From SAR86 cluster bacterium (GTDB taxonomy: Bacteria; Pseudomonadota; Gammaproteobacteria; Pseudomonadales; Pseudohongiellaceae), in the NCBI GenBank assembly GCA_002401885.1, contig NVUL01000007.1, forward strand, positions 20,441-60,384: DNA of 39,944 nt, read 5' to 3'. This document shows, in pieces, positions 8,503 to 17,810 of the stretch. Position numbers and translations under genes: made by a program. The stretch's first letter is position 1. Each line of letters opens with the position of its first letter. The notes under the pieces are model-generated. The model was not told where the DNA came from, searched no databases, and saw only the letters and a list, made by a program, of their open reading frames with translations.

Positions 8503-9225
8503 CTAGTTACGATTTAGTGCTGTAACGTTCGATACCGGCTCTTCGGAAGCGTGTTCAGCGTCCCCATCAATCACCTGACCATCGAGCATCGATATGATGC
8601 GATCAGCCTTCGCACCATGCTCTGGCGAGTGGGTTACCATCATGATAGTGGCGCCTTTGCTCTTTAGTAGCGCTAACATATTCATGACATCGTCACCGTT
8701 CTTAGTATCAAGATTTCCGGTTGGCTCATCCGCCAAGATTAGTTTGGGATCACTTACTACGGAGCGTGCCACAGCCACACGTTGCTGCTGTCCACCGGAG
8801 AGCTCTTGGGGCTTGTGCTTGGCGCGACCCTCCAAGCCAACGAGTCCGAGCGCCTCTGCAACTTTTTCGCGACGCTCCTTTTTGGAAAATCCCAGATAGA
8901 GAAGCGGTAGGTCGACATTCTCTTCAACACTTAAGTCATCGATCAAATTGAAATTCTGAAAGATAAAGCCGATGTTCTGCTTACGCAGATTGACCAAGTC
9001 ATTTTCAGAACGACTAGCGATCTCTTCACCGTCGAAGAAATACTCACCGCTTGCCACGGTATCGATCATGCCGACTATATTGAGCAACGTAGACTTGCCA
9101 CATCCTGAGGGACCCATTACAGCGACAAATTCACCCGCACGGATATGGATATTGATCTTATCCAAAGCCACCGTTTCCATATAGGCCGTTCTATATACCT
9201 TGCTTAAGTCCTTCAGTCGAATCAT
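8503..9225 (-). CDS. LolD/MacB-like ABC transporter ATP-binding protein
   Basis: This 240-residue ATPase has all ABC motifs: Walker A GPSGCGKST at 38-46, Q-loop Gln90, signature LSGGQQQ at 142-148, Walker B LILADEP at 162-168 with the catalytic Glu, and the switch His199. It belongs to the MacB/LolD subclass (MVTHSPEHGAKADRI near 197-210). It opens the export operon: permease 22 bases downstream, then the HlyD-type adaptor. The start ATG 9225 faces the divergent gene at 9418. A short acidic tail (DGDAEHASEE) follows the fold. The family assignment is secure; the transported or acted-on molecule is not known. Confidence 0.93.
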   Translation of the reverse strand: MIRLKDLSKVYRTAYMETVALDKINIHIRAGEFVAVMGPSGCGKSTLLNIVGMIDTVASGEYFFDGEEIASRSENDLVNLRKQNIGFIFQNFNLIDDLSVEENVDLPLLYLGFSKKERREKVAEALGLVGLEGRAKHKPQELSGGQQQRVAVARSVVSDPKLILADEPTGNLDTKNGDDVMNMLALLKSKGATIMMVTHSPEHGAKADRIISMLDGQVIDGDAEHASEEPVSNVTALNRN

Positions 9226-9284
9226 CGTTCAATCCCCAATTGCCGTCGTGGTGTTTTTAACTCTTCCTCATAAGACTCAAATGC

Positions 9285-9311
9285 AGTAGAAAAGTTACAA
9301 TTATGTCTACT
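9285..9311. promoter_or_regulatory. Dyad in the divergent promoter region between ABC operon and secreted-protein gene
   Basis: AGTAGA (9285-9290) and TCTACT (9306-9311) form a perfect 6-bp dyad. Between them is TTACAAT, of which TACAAT (9296-9301) could be a -10 box for the plus-strand gene. No convincing -35 is visible on either strand. Confidence 0.3.
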
Positions 9312-9417
9312 AGTGGATGACTCCACGGAGGCAATTAGATGCAGCCTAGCAGAGCTACCGACCGGGCTTTATTTATACTATGATGGTCAGATATTTCCTT
9401 GGCACAAGAATAAGTAT

Positions 9418-10446
9418 ATGAAAATACTAGTAAAACTCTGCATTCAACTGCTGCTGTGCAATCTATTTTTCGCTTCTTTTTCCCTAAACGCTCAGGAATT
9501 TAACCCCCAGCTAACTGAGTATGGGAAGCCTGATTTTCGCGGAGTCTGGAATTTTTCCAACAAGACACCCCTGGAACGACCTGAACGTTTTGGCGATCAA
9601 GAATTTCTGACCGATGAAGAACTGACGAGCATATTGCAATCCAGAGTGGAGGGAGTCGCAGCCACAGCGGCGAGAGAGGCTGCTACGTCGGAGCGTATCC
9701 TGAATACAGAGAATGCTCGCTCGGTAGAAGCTGTGAATAATTTCTGGTTCGAAGGTGATGCCCTTGGGGAGAATGGCAGGACTTCGCTAGTAATCTATCC
9801 GAGAAACGGCAGGTTTCCGGATGTAGTTCCAGGAACTCGAATTCAGCGCAGCGATGCAAACGGCGTCACTGTGATACCCGGAGACCGCCCCGTACGCTAT
9901 ACCCACGGAGGCATCAGTAGCGATGGACCCGAGGATCGAGGCCTATCTGAACGCTGCATCGTCTTTAATTCCGGGCCACCCATGTTCAGTGGCCCCTACA
10001 ATAATAATCTGCAAATTTTTCAAAACCGCGACCATGTCGTCATCCTAACCGAGATGGGTTTCGATGCGCGCATCGTGCCGCTGGAGAAAACGGAGCATGT
10101 GGATTCTGCCATAACACTCTGGTCTGGAGACTCAAGAGGCTATTTTGAAGGCAACACCCTAGTTGTTGAATCCAGAAATTTCACCGATTCCATCGCCAGT
10201 ATTGGCATGAGGCAAATTGCCTATGGCAGCGCGAAGAATCGATTGCTTATAGAGCGCTTCACAGCGACGGCGGAAGGTTCCCTAGATTACGAAGTCACCA
10301 TCGACGACCCCGACACATTTCAAGATAGAATAGTAATCCTCATGCCCATGACGCGAGTAGACGAACAGCTATTCGAATACGCCTGTCATGCCGGCAACTA
10401 CGCTCTTAGAAATATTCTGCGCGGAGCACGTTCGGAAGGAATTTAG
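9418..10446 (+). CDS. Secreted protein of an uncharacterised family (PDFRGVW... / ERCIVFNSGPPM...)
   Basis: This 342-residue protein starts at ATG 9418 with a clear signal peptide (MKILVKLCIQLLLCNLFFAS, likely cut after LNA). Codons 9313-9417 are open in frame behind a GTG but would bury the signal peptide, so I reject that start. The mature protein has PDFRGVWNF near its beginning, a central RCIVFNSGPPMFSGPYNNN, DSRGYFEGNTLVVESRNFTD, and near the end YACHAGNYALRNILRGAR. I remember these phrases from a large family of secreted proteins without assigned function, abundant in Acidobacteria and marine gammaproteobacteria. The conserved ERC and ACH cysteines could form a disulphide in the periplasm. 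It is divergent from the ABC export operon. No catalytic motif that I recognise. Confidence 0.8.
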   Translation: MKILVKLCIQLLLCNLFFASFSLNAQEFNPQLTEYGKPDFRGVWNFSNKTPLERPERFGDQEFLTDEELTSILQSRVEGVAATAAREAATSERILNTENARSVEAVNNFWFEGDALGENGRTSLVIYPRNGRFPDVVPGTRIQRSDANGVTVIPGDRPVRYTHGGISSDGPEDRGLSERCIVFNSGPPMFSGPYNNNLQIFQNRDHVVILTEMGFDARIVPLEKTEHVDSAITLWSGDSRGYFEGNTLVVESRNFTDSIASIGMRQIAYGSAKNRLLIERFTATAEGSLDYEVTIDDPDTFQDRIVILMPMTRVDEQLFEYACHAGNYALRNILRGARSEGI

Positions 10447-10547
10447 TACTCGACGGGTATCAAGGGAATGGCCTTTAACTGCGCACCGCGCCTTACTGAC
10501 CAACATCGGAATAGCGCTGAACCCGCCAATGAGAGGTGGATGAGGTA

Positions 10548-10970
10548 CTAGTCTGCCCGATCGAGGCGCAGAAAATAACGCGGCGGGAAACCAGTCAGAA
10601 TTCTAAACATCAAGCCCAGTGGATTATCCGCATTCACCGAATCATGCTCTGCGCCTTCAACGGGTACTGCAATATAGCTGCCCCGCTCACTTTCCAAACT
10701 AACCTGCACAGAAGAATTGGCGAGCGCCTCTCTATACCAGGCCCGCGGCCAGTGATTGGCTGCAACGTAGAGCTGCCCTGTACTTTCTAGACGCGCCAGT
10801 ATGCGTTGATTGACTGCGCCATCAGCATCGACCGTTGTAATCTGCAGAGTGCTCGCGCTCTCGGGCTGGAAGTAACCGAGCGAGGATTCAAATAGCACGA
10901 CAAGCAGTGCGTATGAAACCAGCAGAATAATTACACTCTTAAGTGGCTTCTTTGTCAGAATTCGTTTCAT
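10548..10970 (-). CDS. Membrane-anchored protein resembling the DUF385/deazaflavin-nitroreductase split barrel
   Basis: This 140-residue protein has an N-terminal membrane helix (about 11-32, SVIILLVSYALLVVLFESSLGYF). A compact domain follows with GQLYVAANHWPRAWYREAL and NSSVQVSLE. That pattern, a basic-aromatic turn then a beta-strand, resembles the flavin-binding split barrel of the nitroreductase/quinone-reductase (DUF385) family, where it reads like ...W-x(3)-AWYxNL...NPxV. The similarity is from memory and moderate. The gene begins 18 bases after the yhdP stop, so it is probably the last gene of the rng-yhdP operon. Its role there is unknown. A true F420 enzyme would be surprising in this group, so an FMN, haem or non-catalytic use is possible. 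Confidence 0.65.
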   Translation of the reverse strand: MKRILTKKPLKSVIILLVSYALLVVLFESSLGYFQPESASTLQITTVDADGAVNQRILARLESTGQLYVAANHWPRAWYREALANSSVQVSLESERGSYIAVPVEGAEHDSVNADNPLGLMFRILTGFPPRYFLRLDRAD

Positions 10971-10988
10971 ACGCTTATCTCGAATCGA

Positions 10989-13900
10989 TTATTGTACGGT
11001 TGGTGTTGGACTGTCTGGCGACCCAAATGCCTGCTTAAACTCCGGCTCCAAGTCTTCCCAAGGGCCTTCTAGTGTATAGACTGCGCTGGTCAAACTGTTT
11101 ACCTGACTGCCAAAGATTCGATCGAATAAATAAGCGCCAACCGCCAGCGGAATATTTGCGGTTAACAGGCCAATCCAGGGAATATTTTCACTAAGAGGTA
11201 ACGTTAAATACATCTCGCCTACGATGCTTTCGTCTTTGAGATTTAGATCGCCTGTGATCTGATAGAGACTAGATGGCCCGGAAATTACCAGCCTATCCTC
11301 GATGTGCACTTGCCCATCGAGGATTGACATCTGCCCCGTGATTTCATCATAAGCCAGCCCGCTTCGCAGCAGGTCATCACTAAATCGCAGCCGGCGCATA
11401 ATCGCATCGAAGTTTAGAATACTGATTAGCTTAAGCGCACCTGCTGCACCTGCGCGTTGCAGAAATCGCCCATCTTCTATGTTTATCGCAATGTCTCCAC
11501 TAAGATTTGCCGCCGTAAAAAAAGCAGGGCTACCTGGCCAGCTCAAATCGGCAACAAACTCAGCGGAACTACTCTCCAAACTTGCCGCGAATCCGTTCTC
11601 CGTCAACACATCAGCCATATTGTCGGCTGTTAGGACGCCGGTTAACGCACTCTCGTGAGTAGTGCCGTCAAAGTGCCAACTGAAATGCGGAATTAGAAGC
11701 GGCTCACCGGCATCGATATCTAGCGGATCATTCTCAACTTGTTCAGAGGACACAGTATCCAGACCTAGCCGTAATCCACGAAAGTCGAAGGCGAGGTCGT
11801 CTATTTCTGCGCCCGCAGAATTTGGGTTGAGGGTAAAGCTCCAGCTTCCGTATGGACGATCTCCTATGAAGAACTCATTTGTTGAGAAATGCATACGCGG
11901 CAATTCACGGGGGTCGATGTCGGCAAGAACATCGACAGGATCTTCCTCTGCAACTAATAGCTTCTTCACTTCCGCTTCCTGCAATGGGCCGATTCGATCA
12001 CTCTCTTCACCTGACAGGCGCAGATACTGTAAGTCGAGAGTCAGGTAATCTTCACTGTCGAAGGGGAGTCGCACCTGGCCCGCTATTGAATTACTCTGCA
12101 GTGCAATTTCCCAATTATTCTGTGCAAGCGCAGGAGTAATGCGCATATTCACATCACTTAATTCTTCGCCGTAAAACTGGAAATTCTCTATCTGTAAGTC
12201 CACGAACTCTATGCTACTGCCCAAGCCCTCAGACACAGACTCATCGCTGTTAAACTCGGCAAGGAAATCACTCCACTGCTCAAGTTGGAACCGGTCCAAA
12301 TTTCCGAGAACGACCAATCCTTCCGATACATTGTCGCGCAGATTTTCGAAATTTCCCTGAGACTCACCGACAAACACCAGCCCATCGCGAATGTTCCCTT
12401 GTTCTAGTTCCAGATCGAAACTCAAGGTAGGGCCAAGCGAGCCAACAATCTTCTGTTGATCGCCGGAGAACTTCATATCTAATTTAAGCGGCAGCTCAAC
12501 TTCTACCGACTTCGTAAAAGGATGAGGCAAGGCCAGCGAGGCACCCAGCAGAGTGGAGTCAATTACCAGGCGATTCGGTACCTCGCTAATACCGGTCTGA
12601 TCAATGCTCAGATTAGCCTGATAAGCAAGTTGCCCCTCCATACTTCCCAATAGTTCTTGTACGAACTGACTCTGCATTGGCCAAGCAATAAGTTGCTCAG
12701 GAGTCACCAGGCCAGCAGCTCTTACACCAATTGATACGAGGTTCCCCTCCACCGAATTGGAGCTCAGCTGTATATTCGCTATCTGCTCGAACAAGCGTCC
12801 CGATAACTGGCTATCTTCGACGCCGGTTCGAGTATCGAAGACAACTGGCCCAGTTAGCTCATCGATCTGTATCGCATAGTCCGGGATTAGAAGATTGTTG
12901 TCTTCCAAACTCATTTCGAGACGAACTTTGGTCTGCAGCTGAGGACGATTCAGCGGCACTTCAACCGTGATGTTCGCACTGAAATCGCCCTCTGCCTCCC
13001 AGTTCGCGAAGGCAGCCTTTAGGCTCTCGCCGACCGCCGCGTTCTGTAAATAATGTAGCCCGTCGGTAGTCGCTCCCTCAGCCGTGCCCTGAATAGACAG
13101 CCAGTTTTCGCCTTCCGCGTTCACTCTAATCGACCCATTCACAGACGTGGCGACGACGTCGAGACTAGTTGTTCGTTGCACCTCGATGTCAATATTGTTG
13201 TCATCCTCAAGCACGAAGGCGGTCACTTCACTCAGATTTGGCCACTCGTCACTGAAGTTGAGTTCGCCGTCATTTAGCAAATAGAAACCCTGAAAAGTCT
13301 TGGCCGGCGCTGCTGCATTCGGCAGCGTAGAGCCGCGATACACCGCACCGCTATCTGTCAGAATGCCATCGAGTATCGCGCCATCGAGCCACTGCATGAT
13401 ATTCACTAAGCTCTCACTCACCTGCGGCGCATCGGGCAAGTAGGCAGCTCGGCCAGCGGCGTCGAAACGTAGAGCCCCGATAAGCAATTCCAAATCTGAT
13501 CGCGGCTCTCCCTCATTCGGGCGATCGATTATCGACGTAAACTGCACACGCCCCTCGACAACATCGGATTCCGCGACAACGGCGTTGCTCTTTAAACGAA
13601 GATGCATGCCCTCGTTAAGGTCCAGGCTGAAGCCTAGGCTGCCGTTGACATAATTGTGATCCCAGATGCTGGTAAATACATTAGGAATATTCAGGCGAAA
13701 CCGATTCGATTCTACTTCGGCAAAACCCGCAGCACGGCGGCTCGTTGCGTCGTAGTCGATCTCGGCATAGCCATCCAGACCCCACATATTTGGAGAACCA
13801 CGCACCGAGCCGACATCGACGTTGTTTAGATTCGTCTTGATGATCATATGTTCAGCAGATTGCTCTTCGAGCGGCAGCAGGATACTAAAATTTTCCAACT

Positions 13901-15044
13901 TGCCTCTAGGTGCATACTGCTCAAGCTGCAGCCGCGCACTCTCGCTTAACAAACCACTGCTCTCTACGAACTGCGCGATCAGAGAGACATCAATACTGTC
14001 TGCCCGCACAGCTACGCTCGTCTCTGGCTTGAACGACACGTAGACATTGAAGGGTGACCAGCGTAGTTCCTGCCACGACAGCCCCATGTCTGACAACGAC
14101 AATTCCCAGCTATCATCAGCAGATTGTCTAACCAGCCCAGCTCTACCCGATAGATCATGCAGTGATAGAGAATCAGACGTGTTGCTGAGCAAGGCTAAAG
14201 TATCCAACTCGAATTCGGAGATGAACTCGCTCAATTCGCCTCGCGCGAAGGTAAGCCAAAAACTCCCGCCTCCGAACAACTCATCAATACTCAGATCTTC
14301 TAAAGTCTGTCGATGGAATAGCTCACTATAATCAGCATGAGGAAGCTCAATGTGCATCTGCCCACTCATATCGGCGAGGTCATTGCCAGTAACTTCAATG
14401 GAGAGCACCATTTCTTCTGGTGAGTCAGCCAAACTGAGATTAGCGTGCAGATAATGCGTGCCATCGCGATTCGCGATGGTAGCTAAGCCATTGCGAAAGC
14501 TGAGCATCTCACCTTCGAAAGTGTGCAGATTTATGGCCACGTTGCGCACGCTAAGTTGGGAAATTTGTTGCAGGGACCGGTATAGACTATCAAAGTCAAT
14601 CGAACCACCGTCACCCCCTGACAGTCCGCGTAGCAGCCATGCACCAGACTCCAGTTGATCGAGGTTTATCTCCAACGATTCGACGATGAAGTCTTCCAGA
14701 ACCCAAGTGCGTTGCCAGATGCTCTGAGGAATATCAACGATTACCGTAGCGCTTTGCAGAAAAAGCGCGGCATCTCCCGCCACCACTTCGTCGTCTGCGA
14801 CGAGTAGCGTCATGCCGTTCACATGGAGGATAGGGTTGAAGCCATCGAAGTCGCCGACCAAGGAATCCACGCTTATAGGAATCCCGCTGCGCTCAAAAAT
14901 TTGTTCTTCGAAGAAAGAGACGTAACCGGAAACGGCCGGCATAAATTGACGACCGGCACTGACATAGGCCGCTACCAGCACCAATGCAACTGCTAGCATT
15001 AGTACGAGCTGTTGGCGAACTTTTTTAAGAATTGAACTTAGCAT
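10989..15044 (-). CDS. yhdP: YhdP family AsmA-like envelope protein
   Basis: At 1351 residues this is somewhat longer than E. coli YhdP (about 1266). An N-terminal membrane helix (about 13-30) anchors a very long periplasmic region made of repeated beta-rich AsmA/TamB-like segments. The C-terminal part has the family ending: GSPAFFTAANLSGDIAINIEDGRFL, GAAGALKLISILNFDAIMRRL, then VGAYLFDRIFGSQVNSLTS. YhdP, TamB and YdbH together carry phospholipids from the inner to the outer membrane. The gene follows rng on the same strand with a 161-base gap, as in Pseudomonas. The start ATG 15044 gives the basic MLSSILKKVRQQ before the helix. No frame break is visible over 4 kb. Confidence 0.93.
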   Translation of the reverse strand: MLSSILKKVRQQLVLMLAVALVLVAAYVSAGRQFMPAVSGYVSFFEEQIFERSGIPISVDSLVGDFDGFNPILHVNGMTLLVADDEVVAGDAALFLQSATVIVDIPQSIWQRTWVLEDFIVESLEINLDQLESGAWLLRGLSGGDGGSIDFDSLYRSLQQISQLSVRNVAINLHTFEGEMLSFRNGLATIANRDGTHYLHANLSLADSPEEMVLSIEVTGNDLADMSGQMHIELPHADYSELFHRQTLEDLSIDELFGGGSFWLTFARGELSEFISEFELDTLALLSNTSDSLSLHDLSGRAGLVRQSADDSWELSLSDMGLSWQELRWSPFNVYVSFKPETSVAVRADSIDVSLIAQFVESSGLLSESARLQLEQYAPRGKLENFSILLPLEEQSAEHMIIKTNLNNVDVGSVRGSPNMWGLDGYAEIDYDATSRRAAGFAEVESNRFRLNIPNVFTSIWDHNYVNGSLGFSLDLNEGMHLRLKSNAVVAESDVVEGRVQFTSIIDRPNEGEPRSDLELLIGALRFDAAGRAAYLPDAPQVSESLVNIMQWLDGAILDGILTDSGAVYRGSTLPNAAAPAKTFQGFYLLNDGELNFSDEWPNLSEVTAFVLEDDNNIDIEVQRTTSLDVVATSVNGSIRVNAEGENWLSIQGTAEGATTDGLHYLQNAAVGESLKAAFANWEAEGDFSANITVEVPLNRPQLQTKVRLEMSLEDNNLLIPDYAIQIDELTGPVVFDTRTGVEDSQLSGRLFEQIANIQLSSNSVEGNLVSIGVRAAGLVTPEQLIAWPMQSQFVQELLGSMEGQLAYQANLSIDQTGISEVPNRLVIDSTLLGASLALPHPFTKSVEVELPLKLDMKFSGDQQKIVGSLGPTLSFDLELEQGNIRDGLVFVGESQGNFENLRDNVSEGLVVLGNLDRFQLEQWSDFLAEFNSDESVSEGLGSSIEFVDLQIENFQFYGEELSDVNMRITPALAQNNWEIALQSNSIAGQVRLPFDSEDYLTLDLQYLRLSGEESDRIGPLQEAEVKKLLVAEEDPVDVLADIDPRELPRMHFSTNEFFIGDRPYGSWSFTLNPNSAGAEIDDLAFDFRGLRLGLDTVSSEQVENDPLDIDAGEPLLIPHFSWHFDGTTHESALTGVLTADNMADVLTENGFAASLESSSAEFVADLSWPGSPAFFTAANLSGDIAINIEDGRFLQRAGAAGALKLISILNFDAIMRRLRFSDDLLRSGLAYDEITGQMSILDGQVHIEDRLVISGPSSLYQITGDLNLKDESIVGEMYLTLPLSENIPWIGLLTANIPLAVGAYLFDRIFGSQVNSLTSAVYTLEGPWEDLEPEFKQAFGSPDSPTPTVQ

Positions 15045-15205
15045 GCTCGGATCTTGATACGGCTCTCAGTAGATGCCCTACTGCCACCTCTCGAAATAGG
15101 CGTGCAGGCTTCAGTGCTTCCTACACGGTATAGCGCAGGTTTGCTGAACCGTAACTGAAAGTGAGCTAACGGCAACTCCACTGGCATAGGGAGCTTCTGA
15201 GCCTT

Positions 15206-16687
15206 TCAGCCAGAGAGAACAACGTCGAACTGCTCCTGAGTATACATGGGTTCCACCTCAAATTTGACCGTCTTCGCTACTAATTCTTGTAGCTCAGCCA
15301 AGGTATCGGACGCCTCATCGAGCAGTCGATCAACCACCACCTGAGAAGCCATAACTAGCAGCACATCGTGATCAACGGCGCGGGCCACGCGCAAGATTTC
15401 ACGGAATATCTCATAGCAGACCGTCTCTGCAGACTTTTGCGTTCCGCGACCTTCACAGATTGGACAGGGGCTATTCAGAATCTGGCCCAAACTCTCCCGG
15501 GAGCGCTTGCGTGTCATCTCCACAAGGCCGAGTTCCGATATTCCAGTAATCGAGGTGCGCGCCGGATCTTTTTCCAAAGCTTTCTCTAATGTGCGATGGA
15601 CCTGCCGTTGATGCTCCGCATCGAGCATATCGATGAAGTCGAGGATAATAATGCCGCCAAGATTTCTGATGCGTAGCTGCCGCGCGATCGAGGTTGCCGC
15701 CTCAAGGTTCGTCTTTAGAATGGTCTCGGCGTGATTCTTACTCCCAAGATAGCCACCCGTATTCACATCGATAGTCGTCATCGCTTCGGTCTGATCGATA
15801 ATTAGATCGCCACCGGATTTCAGCATTACCTGTCTACCCAAGGCCTTGTTGATCTCATCCTCAATGCCAAACAGATCGAATAGCGGGCGGTCACCAGTAT
15901 AGGCTTCCAACTTTGAGGCCGACTCAGGAATAAAGTCTTCTAAAAATTGCTGGATCTCTCCCAGCGATTGCTCATTGTCGACACGGATTCTTTCGACGTG
16001 TGCTGTAAGCAGATCTCGGGTGATTCGCATGTAGAGCGGCACTTCCCCATATACAGTGCTAATCTTGTTCGTTCTCTCTATCCGCTGCTTTACTTTTCTG
16101 GCCAGACGACGCAGGTAACGAACGTCTTCACAGAACTCCTCCGCACAACCTCCTTCAGCTGCGGTACGCACTATGAATCCACCATGCCCATCCCAAGATT
16201 CCTGCTCAAGACAATGCTCTAGCTGTTCAAGTAGTCGCTGCCGTTCTCCATCGCCCTCGATGCGCTGCGAGATACCTAAGTGTTTGCTCCGGGGCAGATA
16301 GACTAGGTTACGAGAAGGTAAAGTTAAGTGAGTAGTTAGACGTGCCCCCTTTGTACTAATCGCATCCTTTACAACTTGCACAACAATAAACTGCCCTTCC
16401 CGCAATAGCTGCTGAATTGACTTTGGATCCTCATCTCTAGTTTCGAAACCGTCGGCATCGATTTCCGCTATATCGGAGGCGTGGATGAAGGCGGCTTTCT
16501 CCAAGCCGATATCAACAAAGGCAGCTTCCATTCCAGGCATCACGCGTATGACTTTGCCGTAGAAAATATCGCCCACGTGACCGCGATGGTTGTGGCGCTC
16601 GATAAAAATCTCTTGCAGCAAGCCATTCTCGATAAGCGCCACTCGAGTCTCCATCGCTGTCACGTTGATGAGAATTTCTTCGCTCAT
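15206..16687 (-). CDS. rng: Ribonuclease G
   Basis: This 493-residue enzyme is close to the 489 of E. coli RNase G. An S1 domain covers about 38-125 (GDIFYGKVIRVMPGMEAAFVDIG). The DNase I-like catalytic region carries the metal-binding aspartates at D307 (TTIDVNTGGYLG) and D350 (IILDFIDM). The Zn-link cysteines C408 and C411 lie in SPCPICEGRG and hold the dimer together. It cuts single-stranded RNA, processes the 5' end of 16S rRNA and degrades some mRNAs. The RNase E C-terminal scaffold is absent, which fixes the identity as RNase G. The ATG lies 3 bases after the maf stop, in the mreBCD-maf-rng operon. Confidence 0.97.
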   Translation of the reverse strand: MSEEILINVTAMETRVALIENGLLQEIFIERHNHRGHVGDIFYGKVIRVMPGMEAAFVDIGLEKAAFIHASDIAEIDADGFETRDEDPKSIQQLLREGQFIVVQVVKDAISTKGARLTTHLTLPSRNLVYLPRSKHLGISQRIEGDGERQRLLEQLEHCLEQESWDGHGGFIVRTAAEGGCAEEFCEDVRYLRRLARKVKQRIERTNKISTVYGEVPLYMRITRDLLTAHVERIRVDNEQSLGEIQQFLEDFIPESASKLEAYTGDRPLFDLFGIEDEINKALGRQVMLKSGGDLIIDQTEAMTTIDVNTGGYLGSKNHAETILKTNLEAATSIARQLRIRNLGGIIILDFIDMLDAEHQRQVHRTLEKALEKDPARTSITGISELGLVEMTRKRSRESLGQILNSPCPICEGRGTQKSAETVCYEIFREILRVARAVDHDVLLVMASQVVVDRLLDEASDTLAELQELVAKTVKFEVEPMYTQEQFDVVLSG

Positions 16688-16690
16688 AGG

Positions 16691-17302
16691 CTATTTCACA
16701 CCGGCTGGCGTGGTTGACTGCCTGGGCACAGCAAACTCGGTGAGCAACTGCGCGGTCTCGAATAGCGGCAGCCCCATAACTCCGCTGTAGCTGCCAATTA
16801 GTTGCTCTACGAATACAGCGGCATAGCCCTGTATGGCATAGGCTCCTGCCTTGCCCGCTGACTCACCGCTTCTGTAATACTGCCGCGCCTCTTCAATGCT
16901 GATCTCACGGAACCTTACCCGCGACTCGGACAACACGGTGCGTTGCTTGTCCTGCGTGGCCAGCGTCACTGCTGAAAGTACTCGATGCTCGCGCCCAGAT
17001 AGCTGCCGCAACATATCGATCGCATCTGCCTCGTCCAGCGGTTTACCGAGCACGTCGTCATCGCAGACAACACAAGTATCGGCCGCAAGCACGAGGGTGT
17101 CGCTGGAATCCTTACTAACATGGAGTACGCTGAGTGCGGAGTCAGCCTTCTCCTGCGCCATGCGGGTAACGTAGTCGTTGGCAAGCTCACCACTTCGAAT
17201 CGATTCGTCGATGTCCTGACTTCGAACGGTGAAACGAACACCAATCTGGCTGAGCAACTCCTGCCGTCTGACAGAGGCGGAGGCAAGTATGATCGACTCC
17301 AT
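16691..17302 (-). CDS. maf: Maf-like nucleoside triphosphate pyrophosphatase
   Basis: This 203-residue protein opens with the Maf signature IILASASVRRQELLSQIG. It has the ADTCV loop at about 74-78, with D75 as the expected catalytic Asp, GKPLDEADA at 86-94, and the C-terminal IGSYSGVMGLPLFETAQLL. Maf enzymes hydrolyse non-canonical or excess nucleoside triphosphates to monophosphates. The YhdE branch, found in this operon, prefers dTTP and UTP. It sits between mreD (11 bases) and rng (3 bases), so it is cotranscribed with the shape genes. Confidence 0.95.
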   Translation of the reverse strand: MESIILASASVRRQELLSQIGVRFTVRSQDIDESIRSGELANDYVTRMAQEKADSALSVLHVSKDSSDTLVLAADTCVVCDDDVLGKPLDEADAIDMLRQLSGREHRVLSAVTLATQDKQRTVLSESRVRFREISIEEARQYYRSGESAGKAGAYAIQGYAAVFVEQLIGSYSGVMGLPLFETAQLLTEFAVPRQSTTPAGVK

Positions 17303-17313
17303 TCTAGACCCGC

Positions 17314-17802
17314 CTAATGCACATCGAAGCTACGGCGAATTTGTCGAAGCAGTTGAAAAAGCGAGGGCCAAATCACGGCGCTGGTTAGCGCAGCCATTAG
17401 AAACATGAGGTTAGAAGATACGCTCTGGCCGGTCACGATTTGCAGCCAGTTGCATAACATCAGATTGAGGCCGAGCAGAGCGAGCACCAGCCCGCATTGC
17501 TGTAGAGTAGAGAACATCCTCATGCGTAGATGCAGGCTAAGCGCTACATAGGCGACAACCACGAGCGCCAGCGCGTTCACCCCTAGAGTCGAGCCTTCGA
17601 GAACATCCAAGACCAGTCCCGCCGCCCACGCTGAACCGATACCAACGCGATAGGGCAAGGCCATGGTCCAATAGATTAATACCATCGGCACCCATTCAGG
17701 GCGATAGTTCATCGCCCATTCGGGAAAGGGAACAATAGCCAAGAGATAAGCTATAAAGAAGCTTAGGAAAATTATCCAGATCGAGTGTGGTCTACCTTGC
17801 AT
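17314..17802 (-). CDS. mreD: Rod shape-determining protein MreD
   Basis: This 162-residue, very hydrophobic protein has about five membrane helices. Its MreD marks are the N-terminal IIFLSFFIAYLLAIVPFPEW, the RPEWVPMVLIYWTMALPYRVG stretch and GLVLDVLEGSTLGVNAL. MreD joins MreC, RodA and PBP2 in the elongasome at the inner membrane. It begins 8 bases after the mreC stop and ends 11 bases before the maf start. Confidence 0.95.
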   Translation of the reverse strand: MQGRPHSIWIIFLSFFIAYLLAIVPFPEWAMNYRPEWVPMVLIYWTMALPYRVGIGSAWAAGLVLDVLEGSTLGVNALALVVVAYVALSLHLRMRMFSTLQQCGLVLALLGLNLMLCNWLQIVTGQSVSSNLMFLMAALTSAVIWPSLFQLLRQIRRSFDVH

Positions 17803-17810
17803 CGCTCTGC

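Noticed and set aside
9313..9417. GTG 9313 as the start of the secreted protein
   Set aside because: It would place 35 unrelated residues before a clear signal peptide beginning at ATG 9418.
10989..15044. Several plus-strand frames of 70-130 codons inside yhdP
   Set aside because: They are antisense to a clear 1351-residue protein, are Ser/Arg-rich and have no family features.
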